This document shows, piece by piece, positions 47,590-59,422 of a stretch of DNA of 64,000 nucleotides. Position 1 is the stretch's first letter. The number at the start of each line of letters is the position of its first letter. Below the pieces are notes generated by a model. The model did not search any database, had not been told where the DNA came from, and saw only the letters and a program-made list of their open reading frames with translations. The position numbers and the translations under genes were made by a program. Source of the DNA: Dactylonectria macrodidyma (Eukaryota > Ascomycota > Sordariomycetes > Hypocreales > Nectriaceae); contig JAGMUV010000004.1 of NCBI GenBank assembly GCA_020744425.1, positions 2,232,001 through 2,296,000 of the forward strand, in the 5' to 3' direction.

Positions 47590-48353
47590 TTAGCAGTCCC
47601 GGACGGGACAGCAACTGGAAGCGGCTGCCAATTGGGGCCTTCCCAGTGGTCGTCCAGTGGGATCCTAGTGGAATCTGGTGGCCCATCCCCCACCCCAGTG
47701 GAGTGGACCCGGCGGGTCAGTGCTTCGGCAGGGCCTCGACGTCGCGCATCTTGCTTCTCAGGCAGGCAGGCCACAGGCCCCATCCAGATTACAGGTGGCG
47801 GCTGAGCGGCGGCAGATGGTCGCCCCCGGTATTAATTAGGTCGTCACCCCTCCACTCGCTCCCCTGTCTTCCCCTCTTCCAAGGCACCTCCACTACGGAG
47901 CACCTCCGTCTTCCAAGTCTCCCTGCTGGTGGCTTCTTCCAAGCCTGTTACAACAATCTGGGCCTCTCGCCTAGCCATTGTTCCCAAGAGCATGGGATGG
48001 ATTCTCGATTTCCGCAGCTTGAAGCTCTCAACTCATCCTTCAGTCGTCTTCGCGCCGCAGTGTCTACACATAGAAGCTTTGTCCTGGTTGGTCGTCGTTC
48101 GTTTAGCCTACCCCCCGTCACCAGACGACGCCCATCTCATCCAGCCAGCCACAGCTAAACAGCACAGTGTTTCTTCGGTCCAGCCCAGAAGTACCAGCTC
48201 CCATGCCGCCAGGACGCAATCTAAAACGTTGAGGACCCAAAATGAGGATCCAAATGGCCACCCCCGCCTTCCCCTGCTCTGTTTTCCCTAACCCCATGTC
48301 CTTAACCCCCCCTCGTGCTCGGGTCGGGTTGTTTTTAGGTGAGGCACAGCACC

Positions 48354-48433
48354 CACAAGCAACAAGCAACAAGCACCAAGCATAATAAGCACCAAGCACG
48401 GTCCCTTCTGCAGCACCAAGCAGTCAGCACGCA
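48354..48433. repeat. AAGCAAC/AAGCACC minisatellite
   Basis: Imperfect 7-bp units (ACAAGCA, ACCAAGC) repeat from about 48354 to 48399, with scattered further copies to about 48433. The tract is intergenic. Confidence 0.8.
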
Positions 48434-50926
48434 CACTTGGGACCTGGAAACACTGTCACTGTCCCCCCGCTGACGTTCTCCATTCAATGCATCCCGCACA
48501 CCCAAGTTGACCCGCGTACCTACTCTGCGGTACTTTCAAGCTTCTTGTCCAGATGAAGTGGTGTAGCACTTGACGCTGCCACGTTGATTAGTCCCAGGCT
48601 AACTTCCAGAACCCGTTTAAACTTCCATGCCGACGGGTTCCAACTGTCATGATACCCCTGGACCCCGGAAAGGAACGGATTTGCGGGTGGCGGCACACCA
48701 CCCAAACCCTAAGATGGATGCTCATCCGTGACAATTTAGAGAAGCGAGTGTCAAAGAACGAAAATTGAAGACGAAAAATCAAAAGAGACCTTTATTAGCT
48801 CGATCCCGGGAACTCATGCCCGCCGGCCCAAGCGAGATGTCGGTCCCGGAGCACACATGGCTAGGCGTGGCCAATGAGCCGGGATTCGTTTTCTGGTCCC
48901 CAATGGCCCAGGTAGGCTATCTGTCCTAGCCTACTGCATCTCATCTGCGCTTGTTTTGGGCCATGCTCCGTCGCCGCCACCACCACCTTCGTGCCTCGGC
49001 CGGGCGACCCTACAGCATGGGCTAGGGGGCCCGGTTGTGGTGAAGTGCCTGTGAAGTGCCTGTAGCTCCCAGCATGTGGCCTGGAGACCAGTGACGAGAT
49101 GAGCATCTCTACGGGTCTGATTCGCTACCTGTTGGCCCGACTTCTGTATCCTCGCTTGCCTCCCCGAGTCAGTACCCGGCGCGCCTCCGTTCGTTGTCCA
49201 TTCTTTTCTTTTGCCATGCTCCGTGCTTTTTCTCAACAAAGCGCAACAAGCAGGTGGTCAGAGCTGCCAAAGCCGTCCCCATCTCCTTCGTTCAAGTGCC
49301 ATTTTACCACCCGCAATAACATCAAACGGGTCACAAGACAGCAAATGGTTCATCCCATCACTTCAGATTCTCTCAATTCCCCTCCTTCCCTCTTCATCAA
49401 TACCTGCCTGCCCCTACTCGCCTTGCATTCATTCTCGGGTGTGTCCAGTCCCCTCGTAGGCCGATAGGTATGGAGAATTCTCCACCAAGATGTTATCGTG
49501 ACATATCCGCCTTCTGCATCCCGCACATGGGGGTCTCGTTGCGTCCCTCGAAAACAACCCAACCCCATAGTTGCAAACCAGATAGCATTCTGTATACATT
49601 AGAACAGATCACGCCTTATCGGCCATCTCCGTGGAATGTCGTCCCCCGCGTCCATCCACCGCTAAATTGAGAATGTTCTGAGCATGCCGCAACCTTCCGC
49701 CCACGTCATGGTGCGTATAGCTACATGTGACAAGCTCTTCAATTGATCGAATCAGAGCTCATCATCACACAAGCACACAACAGGGGCCGAGCGCGGGCCC
49801 CCCCCTTCCATCAATGGGTTTGAATCACCTGACAAAAGACGGACAGCTTGAATCACGGGTGGAACCCGCACACGAATGGCGGAGCCTCGTGCGCACGTCA
49901 ATTCTACTAGTGGGCACTGTACAGCTAGCCTCCGCCTCCGCTGACAACGATGTGCTATACGAAAACTATCCGCCGTGATACCCCTGTGCTCGCCTAACCC
50001 AAGCATGTCAAGAGAGGGCGAGCCATAGTTTGGATATTAAACACCTACATACATACAGGTAGGATATATGTAAGTATCACTCTATCTGAAATATGTGTTG
50101 CAGGACCAAAGCGCATCTGATTTGCTATTTCGCATTTCGAGTTGCTGTTAGTACTACCCTAGAGTCACCTGCTTTAAAACCAGTCTGGCGCTGACATCAT
50201 TCCAGGAGCAGGAAGCTAGATATCAACAAGGCATTCACGTTGTGGTGGGTTAGCCCAATCGGATGTCGAAGAGATGGACGTGACGAATCCGAGGGAGGCA
50301 AACTGCTCTTGTTGCCTGTGCCTTTGTGAGTTTTCTGATTCCTGGTTCAGTCACTGGCCTCTGAGTGCGAAGCTTCTTTCCCAACTCCCCGTGCATCCGC
50401 ACCTCGTCCCCTCAATTATTTTGCCCAACCCTGATGGAAGCTCTGCCTGTCTTTGGGAGTACGGCACGCTCTTAGAAACTATAGATAATGTTTGTCCTTA
50501 CTCTCTGGTCCTAGAGACACTCTGATGCGGCACCTGGCTCATTGGACACTGCTACACTTTCGGGCTCTTGTTCTACTGGGTCCTTATTCAACTTTGCGGC
50601 GGGAGTTCGATACGAGTCCGTAGCTCAATATACTGGCACTGGTAGTTCCCTTTTTTTTTTTTGGTCAGTTGCTGCTGCCAGCATAAGCTAGCGCCACAGT
50701 CACTCAGCGCGCGCCACACGAGGCTCATATACTTGCAACATCTGCCTAGCGCCACAGCTCCACCCTCCCACATGACCTTCCCAGCACTCATTCAGCCAGG
50801 CGTCATCACCTGTCGCCTCCCATCGTCGACGTCCCTAAGTTCTACTTAACCCATCCCACTGCCATTACCACAATCAATCCAACGACATCCCATCTAGACG
50901 GCGAGTGAACATCCATCGTTGCAGCC

Positions 50927-51939
50927 ATGGCTTCCACCGCAAAGTACCAGCCTGCGCCCCAGCAGGACCCCGATGACTACACCAACGCGCCCCCCGCCTA
51001 CGACTCCTCCTCCCGCGACGAGTCCCAGGGTCTCTTTGGTGCCCCCCGCGACAGCGAGGACAACTTGCCCGATGACTTCAAGGTGAGTAGAAACATTGCC
51101 TCGCCAGGCCATGTGATCCGAACCGATCTTCCTGCTGCGTGAAGCTTTGGATGTGATGGCTAACAATCTTCCCTTCTAGTTCGGTGGTTCCGTGGCCGAG
51201 GCTACCGTCGACATCCGCAACCAGTTCGTCCGCAAGGTCTATACCATCCTGACCGTCCAGCTCCTGGCAACCGCTGGCGTTAGCTCCCTCACTTTCTTCA
51301 GTACCGGATACAAGGAATGGATCCAGAGCCACCCCGGCGTTGTTTGGGCTTCGGTACGTTTCTGATCCCCCGACTCTGGACCAGCGGTGATGGGTTGGGC
51401 GAAACTGAGGGGAATAATCAAGAGTGAATTGCTAACATAACCTGCAGCTCATCGGCGCCATGGTGTTCATGGGCCTGACTTACTGGAAGCGCAAGTCGTA
51501 CCCTACCAACCTTCTCTTCCTGTCGCTGTTCACCCTCGCCGAAGCCTACACGATCTCAGTTATAGTGTCGTTCTACAAGACGTCCATTGTCCTCAATGCC
51601 GTTATCCTGACCGCCGGCATGTTCGTCTTCCTCACTGCCTTCGCTTGCCAATCGCGCTACGACTTCACTTCATGGATGCCGTACCTTTTCGGCGCTCTCT
51701 GGGGCCTTGTTATGTTCAGCTTCATGGCCATGTTCTTCCCCTACAACTCCACCGCCGAGCTCATCTACGGAGGCGCCGCCGCTCTTATTTTCAGCGGTTA
51801 CATCCTCGTCGACACGCAGCTCATCATGCGCCATCACCACGTTGAGGAGGAGATTGCCGCCGCCATCAGCCTGTACCTCGACATTATCAACCTCTTCCTC
51901 GCTATCCTGCGCATCCTCAACAGCCAGTCCAACAATTAA
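50927..51939 (+). CDS. BXI1: BI-1 family protein (Bxi1/Ybh3, TMBIM)
   Basis: Multi-pass membrane protein of the Bax-inhibitor-1 family, found in ER and vacuole membranes and linked to calcium leak and the unfolded protein response. Three exons: 50927-51082, 51180-51353 and 51448-51939, giving 273 residues. The soluble N-terminus is Pro/Gln/Asp-rich (PPAYDSS). The TMBIM core begins at VRKVYTILTVQLLATAG and contains about seven helices, including FLSLFTLAEAYTISVIVSF and the family signature SGYILVDTQLIM. The pore-region acidic residues are in the C-terminal helix LYLDIINLFLAILRIL. Standard introns; ATG in good context (GCAGCCATGG). Confidence 0.94.
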
Positions 51940-52920
51940 GCTGCGCGCAGCACAGATGAAAATGGAGTGTACGTGATTACGTGTGAAACAGAGTGGAATG
52001 TGGCTAGGTTGATGAAGGTTTCCTAAGTTCAGACTTTCCTTGCGTCCCTTTTCGTGGAGGAATCCTTGTTTCGGGTAGTCTATTAATTTCCAAGACACCC
52101 AGTGTTTGTTGCGCAAGAGATGGGAAGCTGTTTCGGATTGTTACATGGTTCGGCGTTGAATATGCAGTTTCTATCATAGTCGCCTCCGCACTCTAGCTTG
52201 TTTCAATAGGACAGACAGTGTGATGGCCCCATACCCTAAGCTACCAGTCACTCTTCATTCTGTAAGACCTACGAGCGCCTTGCACACTGGCCACACGGGG
52301 AATGTTTTAGCACTCTACGCGTATCTCTTAACTCTGGACCAGATCATTGAGAATTAAGAAGTATCGAATTGATTTGATATCAGCATTAGAAGGCGACTAA
52401 AGATAACAGGAATAAAAAGTCAAGGAGCGATACTCCTCGAGAAAATGGATGCCCATACACTTAACAAAACTGGCTGACTTGGCTTTCTGACTGGTGGGGA
52501 GGCATATCAACAAGACAAGGCTCTCTGGTCGCTAGAGCGCGTCAATTGGATTGGATTGCATGGGCTCCTCCATTTCCCCGAGGGTTTCCCTCCTTGCCCA
52601 GCTGCGTCCTCCGCAATGTCCACATGAATAACCCCCCTCGCGCTAACGGCCGTGCTCCGTCATACTTCCGCGGATGACCCTCTGGGGTGGTATCTCTACC
52701 ATCATATCAAGTCGTGGGTAGCTTTTCGTTTGGTGTAGCAGGGCGGTTGAAGAAAAAAGGAAAACGACAACTCTCAGTTTCGCAGCAGCAGGGGGAATAT
52801 TCTCATCTTCTTTCTCTTTAGTCGTGGGAGAGGCAAAACCAACGCCAGCAATAGACAATAGTCCAACGTCGCACTTTTTTGGAGCACCGCGGAAAGAACC
52901 AATACGTAATGTGAGATGGT
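51940..52920. other. Convergent intergenic region
   Basis: 981 bp between BXI1 and the septin gene, transcribed toward each other. AT-rich around 52320-52440. It should hold both 3' UTRs; no further feature is visible. Confidence 0.5.
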
Positions 52921-54474
52921 CTAGTTGGTCTCGTCGCCGTTGGCCTCGGTCGAGGGTTTGGCCTGGGCAGCCGCCTCTCGTTGCATGCGAGCCTCGATCT
53001 CGCGAAGCTGGGACTCGCGAGCCAAGAGCTCCTGTCGCTTCTCGTTGATTTCGCGCTGGACCTTGAGCTCGATCTCGCGCAGCTTCTCCTCCTCTCGTCG
53101 GAGTTGCTCCTCCTTGAGGCGGACGGACTGCGAGGCCAGATCCTCGGGGTTCATCGAGCTGTCAATACTGCGATTCGTTAGCAAATACGGTCATCTACCA
53201 GTCGGAATTCATAGCATACCCGGAAGCACCCTCGACGCTCTTAGAAAGCTTCTCAGTACGGTAGTTCTCGTACAGGAAGTCGTGGGTAATTTCCTTCAGA
53301 TCAGCCAGATGGCTGTGGAGAAGAGCGGATCGGATAGCCAGGAAGTCAGAGTGACGGGGGTTGTCAACCTCGACCACGCCCCAGGGGTACTGGCGAGCGC
53401 GGACCTTGTGGCCACCAATCTCGACGACATCCTCGGAGCCGACAATGGCGAAGGGCATGAGGCCTCGGAGCTCAGCGTTCTCCTCGACGGTATCTTCGTC
53501 ATCCTCCTCAATGTCGTAGGGAAAGTTGTAGACAGGGATGCGGTAGTGCTCGATGTCCTCCATGACAAGCTTCTTGGACTCGGCCAACTCAGCAGGGGTG
53601 AGAGAGTCGGCGCGGCCGATGACGGGGATGACGTTGACACGGGGGGCGAGGCGCTTCATGAGCTCGATGTCGAGTTCTCGGAGACTATAGTGAGATGAGC
53701 GAGAGTGCGCCTGAACCAGAGCGCAAATACTTACCCATGGCCAGTGGGAGTGATGAAGTAGAGCATGGCATGAATTCGGTTGTCTCTGAAGCGGGGGTTA
53801 CGCTTGATACGCGACTCCTCGGCAAGAATATCATCATATTGTCTCTCGAGGTAACCGACAATCTCAGAGAAGCTGTGCGAGTTGTGTGAGCGGACGAATT
53901 GGCTTGTTTGGAAGGGAAGGGAGCTCACCATGCCTCGTTGTCGATCTGGTCTCCGAATCCGGGGGTGTCGACAATGGTTAAGGAGATACGGGTACCCTCC
54001 TCATCGAGCTCTAGCTCTTAGGTGAAATTAGCAAATGTGATGAAGTAGGGACTGCAAGGGGGTGTGAGGTTCAACGCACCAACAGTGATGGGCTTGATCT
54101 TGACACCATCCTCAAGGTGGGCACTGCCGGAGTCGTCCGAGTCCTTGTGCGTCAAGACAGGCTTGCCACAGAGAGTGTTGACGAATGTGGTTCGGCCTGT
54201 ATCATATGGTGAGCTTCTAGTGCATTGGCGGAAAAGGTGAATGCCAGGGCGGCGTGGACAAGATGGCAGCATTTCTTGTATGGGGCCACGTACCTGTGCC
54301 AGATGCACCGCAGACCATCAAGCAGAACTGAATGCCCTTCTTGACATTCTTCTTCCGACGGATCATCTTCTGAAGGGGACGTGAATGTCAGCAGCTGAAT
54401 GCATGATGTGACTCGACGCGCTTGAGCTCCGGGGGACGCCCGATGCGGTAGTGGTAGCTCTGTCGGGTGGCCAT
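52921..54474 (-). CDS. CDC11: Septin Cdc11 / AspA
   Basis: GTP-binding cytoskeletal protein; Cdc11 occupies the end of the septin hetero-octamer at septa and hyphal tips. Seven exons: 54474-54418, 54369-54294, 54196-54080, 54016-53929, 53872-53735, 53684-53220 and 53167-52921, giving 395 residues. N-terminus MATRQSYHYRIGRPPELKR, then a polybasic region (KMIRRKKNVKK). The P-loop is GASGTGRTT, with Arg46 where most GTPases have Lys; the same replacement is seen in yeast Cdc11. The switch reads VDTPGFGDQ, G4 is GRAD, and the septin element includes YNFPYDIEEDDED and GHKVRARQYPWG. A C-terminal coiled coil (SVRLKEEQLRREEEKLREIE) closes the protein. Intron 1 uses a weak donor (GTCGAG) and intron 3 an AAG acceptor; both keep the frame. 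Confidence 0.93.
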
Positions 54475-56064
54475 GCTATGCAAGGACGGCTAGGAGAGGA
54501 CAGGACGGGGGCAGCCAGCGCGGCGAGGTGGACTTTAGACTTTTAAAGAGAGAAACGTACGGTAGCGGACGACATTGTTGGGAGGTCTCGGTCTCGGATG
54601 AGGTCGGGAGGGAGGTAGTTGAGAAGCGACGGGCGAAGAGCTGAGGTGGTCGAGATCGAGAGGACGAAGGTCGACGTTGAAGAGGCGTTGCGGTGGGTGG
54701 TGCGTGTGAAGCAAGGGGAAAATGTTCACTTAGGTAAAGGAGAGGGAGGATGTTGACCTGAAGGGGTCTGGCCAATTTCACGCCTGGCCAATCGCTCCTG
54801 CACTGGGACTGGGATGGGGGATGGGGACTGGGCCACTGGGATTCAGGGGGGGCATAGGAAGGAGGAGCCTTAGGAGTCTGATCAGAGCAAGCAGACAGGT
54901 CACAGCACAGAGAAAGGAGCCACACTGACCACCCCTGCACACACGCTGCACACCTTTGCCAGACCGCCTGCCCGCCCCTCCTCTAGTGCACCCCCCCAGC
55001 TACTAAATTTCGGCATGAGGCTGGCGGCACTCAACTGGCTTTTACCCCTTGGCTTGATAGGCAACTAGTAGTGGCTGGGGAATCGCGCCAGCTGCCACGG
55101 GAGTTTATCAGGGACGTGTCAAAAGCCAGATTTCTTCAGTTGGGACACTCACGTGACTCTACAATGCCGAATGTGCCTGGATTCCTGGATTCTAGTGGCG
55201 TGGCATGGGCATCGCAATGGCATGGGGGAGCTTGAGTTGGGCTTGCGCTGCACCGTGCACTGGAGATGGTGGGTTGTGGCTTGCGTGGCTGGTGGGCTTC
55301 CGCCAAGCTGTGGCTCCGAGTTGTGGCTCTATGGCTCCCCCATTCCCCCATTGCCGGGATGATGAGGGATGAGCTCCACGTTTCCCGTCGCTCCGAATTA
55401 ATGGAATGGTCCAGTGAATACGACCGTTTTAGCAACGTCGCCAACACGGATCTGTGCTAATTACGGGCATCACTGGAGAGGAAAACGGTGCCTTACCTTG
55501 AGAGATGCTCTGACAATAGGAAACTTACAACACATGAGATAGGCTCTGGTATTGTTTTGCAAACTGTCTTGTATTCACAATAGTACAGGTACCTGTTGAT
55601 CGACCACCATCCCGTCGTCGTCTACCTACCTATACCTGCAAGTGTACCCTTCTACGCCCCTAAAGTCAGCCGCAGCGCCTCCAGCGGTCCATGTCCAGCA
55701 CCGCACAGGTACCCGTCCCGAGCTTTAGCAGCCCCAAACAGGTGGATCTGACCATGTACAGCAGCCTGCTCGGTGACGTCCCGTTGTTCATCGCTCGCTG
55801 CATGGCTCGTCGCCCTCATCAACCCTCCTGGCTTCAACGTGCATGCATCCTACATCTTATATCATGCTCCCTTGACGCTTGCTCCTCGGATCTCTATTCC
55901 ATCTCAACACCGCTACCATCGGCCGGGCGTCCAGATACTGCGAAGCTCCTCGGCTTCCGCCTGGCCACGCATAACACTACCCCTCCTCCAGACCAGCCTT
56001 AGTTGGTGAACTGTGAGGCTGTCTCGTTGTCCAGCGACCAGCCTGCCAGCTCTACAACCTCAAG
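54475..56064. other. Divergent intergenic region
   Basis: 1.6 kb between the septin and PROPPIN start codons. The left part is purine-rich, the complement of a CT-rich septin leader. The right part (about 55620-56064) is CT-rich and begins with a CTACCTACCTATACC cluster (55622-55636). No gene is recognised. Confidence 0.5.
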
Positions 56065-57419
56065 ATGAATGTGCGGCCTCCCATAGAGGCGTCCAGCACT
56101 GAAGCTGTCTTGTCCGTCTCATTCAACAATGACGCAAGTTGCTTCGCTGTTGGCCTAGACTCTGGCATCTGCAGTAAGCCACCACGACGCCCACATGCCA
56201 ATGCCATTCATGATGGGCTGCATCGACAATGGACCCTCTTACTGACAAGGCGCTCCCTAGTCTTTCACACCAAATCATGTCTCTTGAAGGCGTCTAGAGG
56301 TATGCTTATCGTAGAACAGATAGCGCTTGCGTTTCGGAAAACTAACACATGTTAGATTTCAACGCTGGTATAGGCCTCGTTCAAATGATGGGTATGACCA
56401 ACTACCTCGCCCTTGTCGGAGGTGGTAGGTCCCCCAAGTTCGCCATGAACAAGGTAAGTTGGCGCACACTCTGCTAAACTCCGTTAAATAGATCCTCGCG
56501 ACTAACATCACTTATTTAGGCCATAATATGGGATGATATGAAGGGCAAGGTTGCCCTCGAAATCACAGCCTTGACCGCAGTGCGCGGCGTCCAACTGGGG
56601 AGAGAGCGCATCGCGGTTGTTCTCCAAAACAGCGTCCGTGTCTACTCGTTCGCAAAGCCTCCAGATCTGCTGCACGTCTATGAGACCGCAGACAACCTCC
56701 TTGGCCTGTGTTGCCTCTCAGAAAAGAAGCTCGCATTCCCTGGTCGCACCGCCGGTCAGATCCAGCTCGTCGAGCTGGCAACAGGCAACGTTAGCATCAT
56801 CCCAGCACACTCCTCGGCGCTCAAGGCTATCAGCTTGAGTCCGGATGGCGAACTTCTCGCAAGCGCTAGCGAGATGGGCACCCTCATTCGTGTGTATTCA
56901 ACGAGCAACTGCGCTCGTGTCGCTGAACTCCGTCGCGGTATTGACCCGGCTACCATCTTCTCCCTTGCCTTCTCTCCATCTGGCGCGGTACTCGCCTGTA
57001 CCTCCGACAAATCCACACTCCACGTCTTTGACGTCCCTCATCCGCGTAAGCCCGTGACACATCGCAGCCAACAGGCGGGTTCATCAGGATCAGACGCCGG
57101 TGACGGAACTGGGAAATGGGGTATTCTCAGCAAGATCCCCCTGATGCCGCGGGTCTTTTCCGACGTCTACTCGTTCTCATCAGCGCCTTTCGAGGCTGGT
57201 GACGAGTCTATGATAGGTGGAATACCGTTCTCAGAGGGCACTGTCTTAGGCACATCAAGACCTCCCAAGGGAGTCATCGGTTGGATCGCCGAGGACAGCC
57301 TGGTGGTGATCGGGGCTGGCTATGATGCTAGGTGGGAGAAGTTTGTTATCGTGGATGGTGAGGATGGCAAGAGGCATTGTGTGAGAGAGGGTTGGAAGCG
57401 ATATCTGGGAAGCACGTGA
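56065..57419 (+). CDS. HSV2: PROPPIN Hsv2 (Svp1-like WD-repeat protein)
   Basis: Beta-propeller that binds PI3P and PI(3,5)P2 and takes part in autophagy-related membrane traffic (WIPI3/WDR45 group). Four exons: 56065-56173, 56261-56299, 56356-56453 and 56520-57419, giving 381 residues. The lipid-binding motif is LRRG at 219-222, where the family consensus is [LF]RRG. Typical pieces are VLSVSFNNDASCFAVGLDSG in blade 1, NYLALVGGGRSPKFAMNK, IIPAHSSALKAISLSPDGELLAS and SLAFSPSGAVLACTSDKSTLHVF. A Ser/Gly/Asp-rich insertion between blades follows residue 265. Lacking the long loops of Atg18 proper, it fits Hsv2 better than Atg18. Exon 2 is only 39 nt. Confidence 0.92.
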
Positions 57420-57572
57420 GAGCTATAGGTCACCAGCCTCAAGCGACGTTTCACTTTGTATGGTTGGCGAATATTGGGCGTTCTAGGCGGATCAGACTAG
57501 GTCTGTGGATGGCTTTGGATTTCTGTGATACTTTTCTTTTCGTGTGCATTTTACTAGACCATGGGATCGTCT

Positions 57573-58623
57573 CTAATCCTTGTGCCGTCGTGGCAATCGA
57601 CTTCTACTCTGTCTTCTCGGCCTCTTGTCAGTGCGCTCGTCGTCCCTGTGTCTCCTAAGACTTGACTCATCTCTGGTCTCGCGGTCATGCTTCCGATGTT
57701 CACGGTCTCCTTGTCGTTCCCGCTCACGTTCCCGATCCCTAGTTTCGTCTCCATCCCTCCGTTCCTTTCGCTTGTCGTTGTCTCGTCGGCGGTCCCCTCT
57801 CTCTTCGTGATCGCGATCGCGATCCCGGTGTCTCCTTGATTCCCGGTCCCCACGGTCGCCTGGTGATTCATCTCGACGAGATCTTCGACGGCGGTCCTCT
57901 TCACTGCGATCTCTTCTTGAACGATGTGACCGATGGTGCCTGCGTTTGTGTTTCCGATCTTTCTTGTCTGCCCTTTGGCGCGCCTCTGCAATCTCCTTCT
58001 TCTTCTCTTCGATCAGGAAGCCCTTCATCGGGTCGTCGTCATCGTGATCTCGTATCAACAGCGTAAGTTCTTGTTCCTCTGGCAGCATGGGCCGGGCTTC
58101 TTCCTCATCACTGCTCTCGTCCTCAGAGACAGCCTTGCCTTCCCTCTTCAACATGTCCTCCCAGCCGACTTTGAACTCCTCGGGATCCTCGTCATCTCTT
58201 GCCGTGTACCGCGCATGGTCGACGCGAATCAGTCGTCCGCCAACCTCTGCGCCTCCGATGTTGTCGACGGCTAAGTCAGTGCTCCGTTGGTCTTCGTATT
58301 TCAGCCATCCAAAGCCCTTTGACTTTCCAGTTTCCTTGTCCCGGGCGAGTTTGAGGAACGTGGGCTCGCCGAACTGTGAGAAGATTGTAACGACATCGCC
58401 CTCGGAGAGCTCGTAGGGTAGGCCGCCAAAGTAGACATACGCTGTGTCGCGGTAGTCGGTGTGCCAGGAAGCTTCGGGGGAGCTGTGTAGCAAGTGTTAG
58501 TGTTAGCCGCTCCGGGAAGGCAAGGGGAAAGAAAGGAAGCCGGATGAGGGTCGGAACGGGGACATACATTCCATTTTCAATTTCCTTCTTGTTGAGCGCC
58601 TGAATCGCGCGTATTTGGTTCAT
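57573..58623 (-). CDS. IST3: Ist3/Snu17-type RNA-binding protein (RES complex, RBMX2)
   Basis: Spliceosomal U2 snRNP-associated protein; with Bud13 and Pml1 it forms the RES complex for pre-mRNA retention and splicing. Two exons: 58623-58568 and 58482-57573, giving 321 residues. A single RRM covers about 33-110. RNP2 is VYFGGL and RNP1 is KGFGWLKY, preceded by the family-specific NKKEIENG and EASWHTDYRDTAY. The C-terminal half is a long Arg/Asp/Glu/His-rich low-complexity region with RD/RE/RS dipeptides, much longer than yeast Ist3 (about 148 residues) but normal for filamentous fungi and animals. The 3' end lies 154 bp from the HSV2 stop, so their transcripts converge and may overlap. Confidence 0.94.
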
Positions 58624-59422
58624 CTTGGAGTTTTGGTATGTAACGTGGTGAGGTTGAAAGGTCTGGAGGCTACGGTCCTGTGCGCTTGATGCGAGGCTGA
58701 GATGGAGTGGCTGTGTGCATGTGAAGCTCCAAGGTTGAGAAAAAAAGAAATGGAGCCCATTGAAGCTCAGGCGGCTTTCAATCCCTGGTTCTCAGCCAAC
58801 CAGGCTTTGGAAGAAGACTAGTCCGTGCGTTGCAGGTCGATCTAGGCACTGTGGTTGTACCTTTGATAGGGTCTCCAGGTGGGACAATTTCCGGACCGCA
58901 CTTAGTAGACCCCTAGGGGAGGTGCGCTGTAAACAGGTACCTACCTAGGTACCTTCAGAGAGACACCTGCGGCCTGCTCATCAACACCCCCGTCTCTCTC
59001 CAAACCATTGGCAACCCTGGCATGTAGGGAGGTTTGTCGGCGGTCGACGAGACGACGAAAAAGATCCAACTACAACAACTCGGTGCCTTGTCTCCAACTG
59101 AGACACTCTGACGATCCGCCATCGAGGCTACGCAATACCGTTGCTTGGCTTACCACTGTTGCAGCTGCCGCTCCTGTTGCTGGTGCTGGTGCTGGTGTTG
59201 TCGCTGTCCTACCCCCGTGCGACAATGCTCCTACGACCGCGACTCCAACATCTTTAAACAACACGCTCGGCACTTTCTTTCTCCCCTGGAACGATTGCAT
59301 CCTATCGCCCACCTCGTTTTCTTCGACTGTGCGAATCTGCTTCCTACACTCTGGCTCACCACCTATGACCTAAGCACCTGCGGTTCGCTACTCTTCCCGG
59401 TGCTAGTACGGAATCTGCGGCC
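58624..59422. promoter_or_regulatory. Divergent promoter between IST3 and the dynein light intermediate chain gene
   Basis: 799 bp holding both promoters. A 20-bp near-palindromic run AGGTACCTACCTAGGTACCT occupies 58935-58954. From about 58990 the + strand is CT-rich up to the dynein start. Confidence 0.55.

Larger units (their letters stand above)
46697..50926. other. Divergent intergenic region, gene-poor
   Basis: 4.2 kb between the ceramide synthase and BI-1 starts. The first 0.5 kb is the purine-rich complement of a CT-rich leader for the ceramide synthase. A perfect C/G hairpin lies at 47572-47589 and an AAGCAAC/AAGCACC minisatellite at about 48354-48399. CT-rich + strand sequence near 47840-48100 keeps long frames open without family resemblance. 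A poly-T run (50651-50662) precedes the BI-1 leader. No gene could be supported. Confidence 0.45.

Noticed and set aside
47568..48158. 196-codon + strand frame
   Set aside because: Stop-poor CT-rich intergenic DNA with no conserved motif; it has no good start context and overlaps other open frames.
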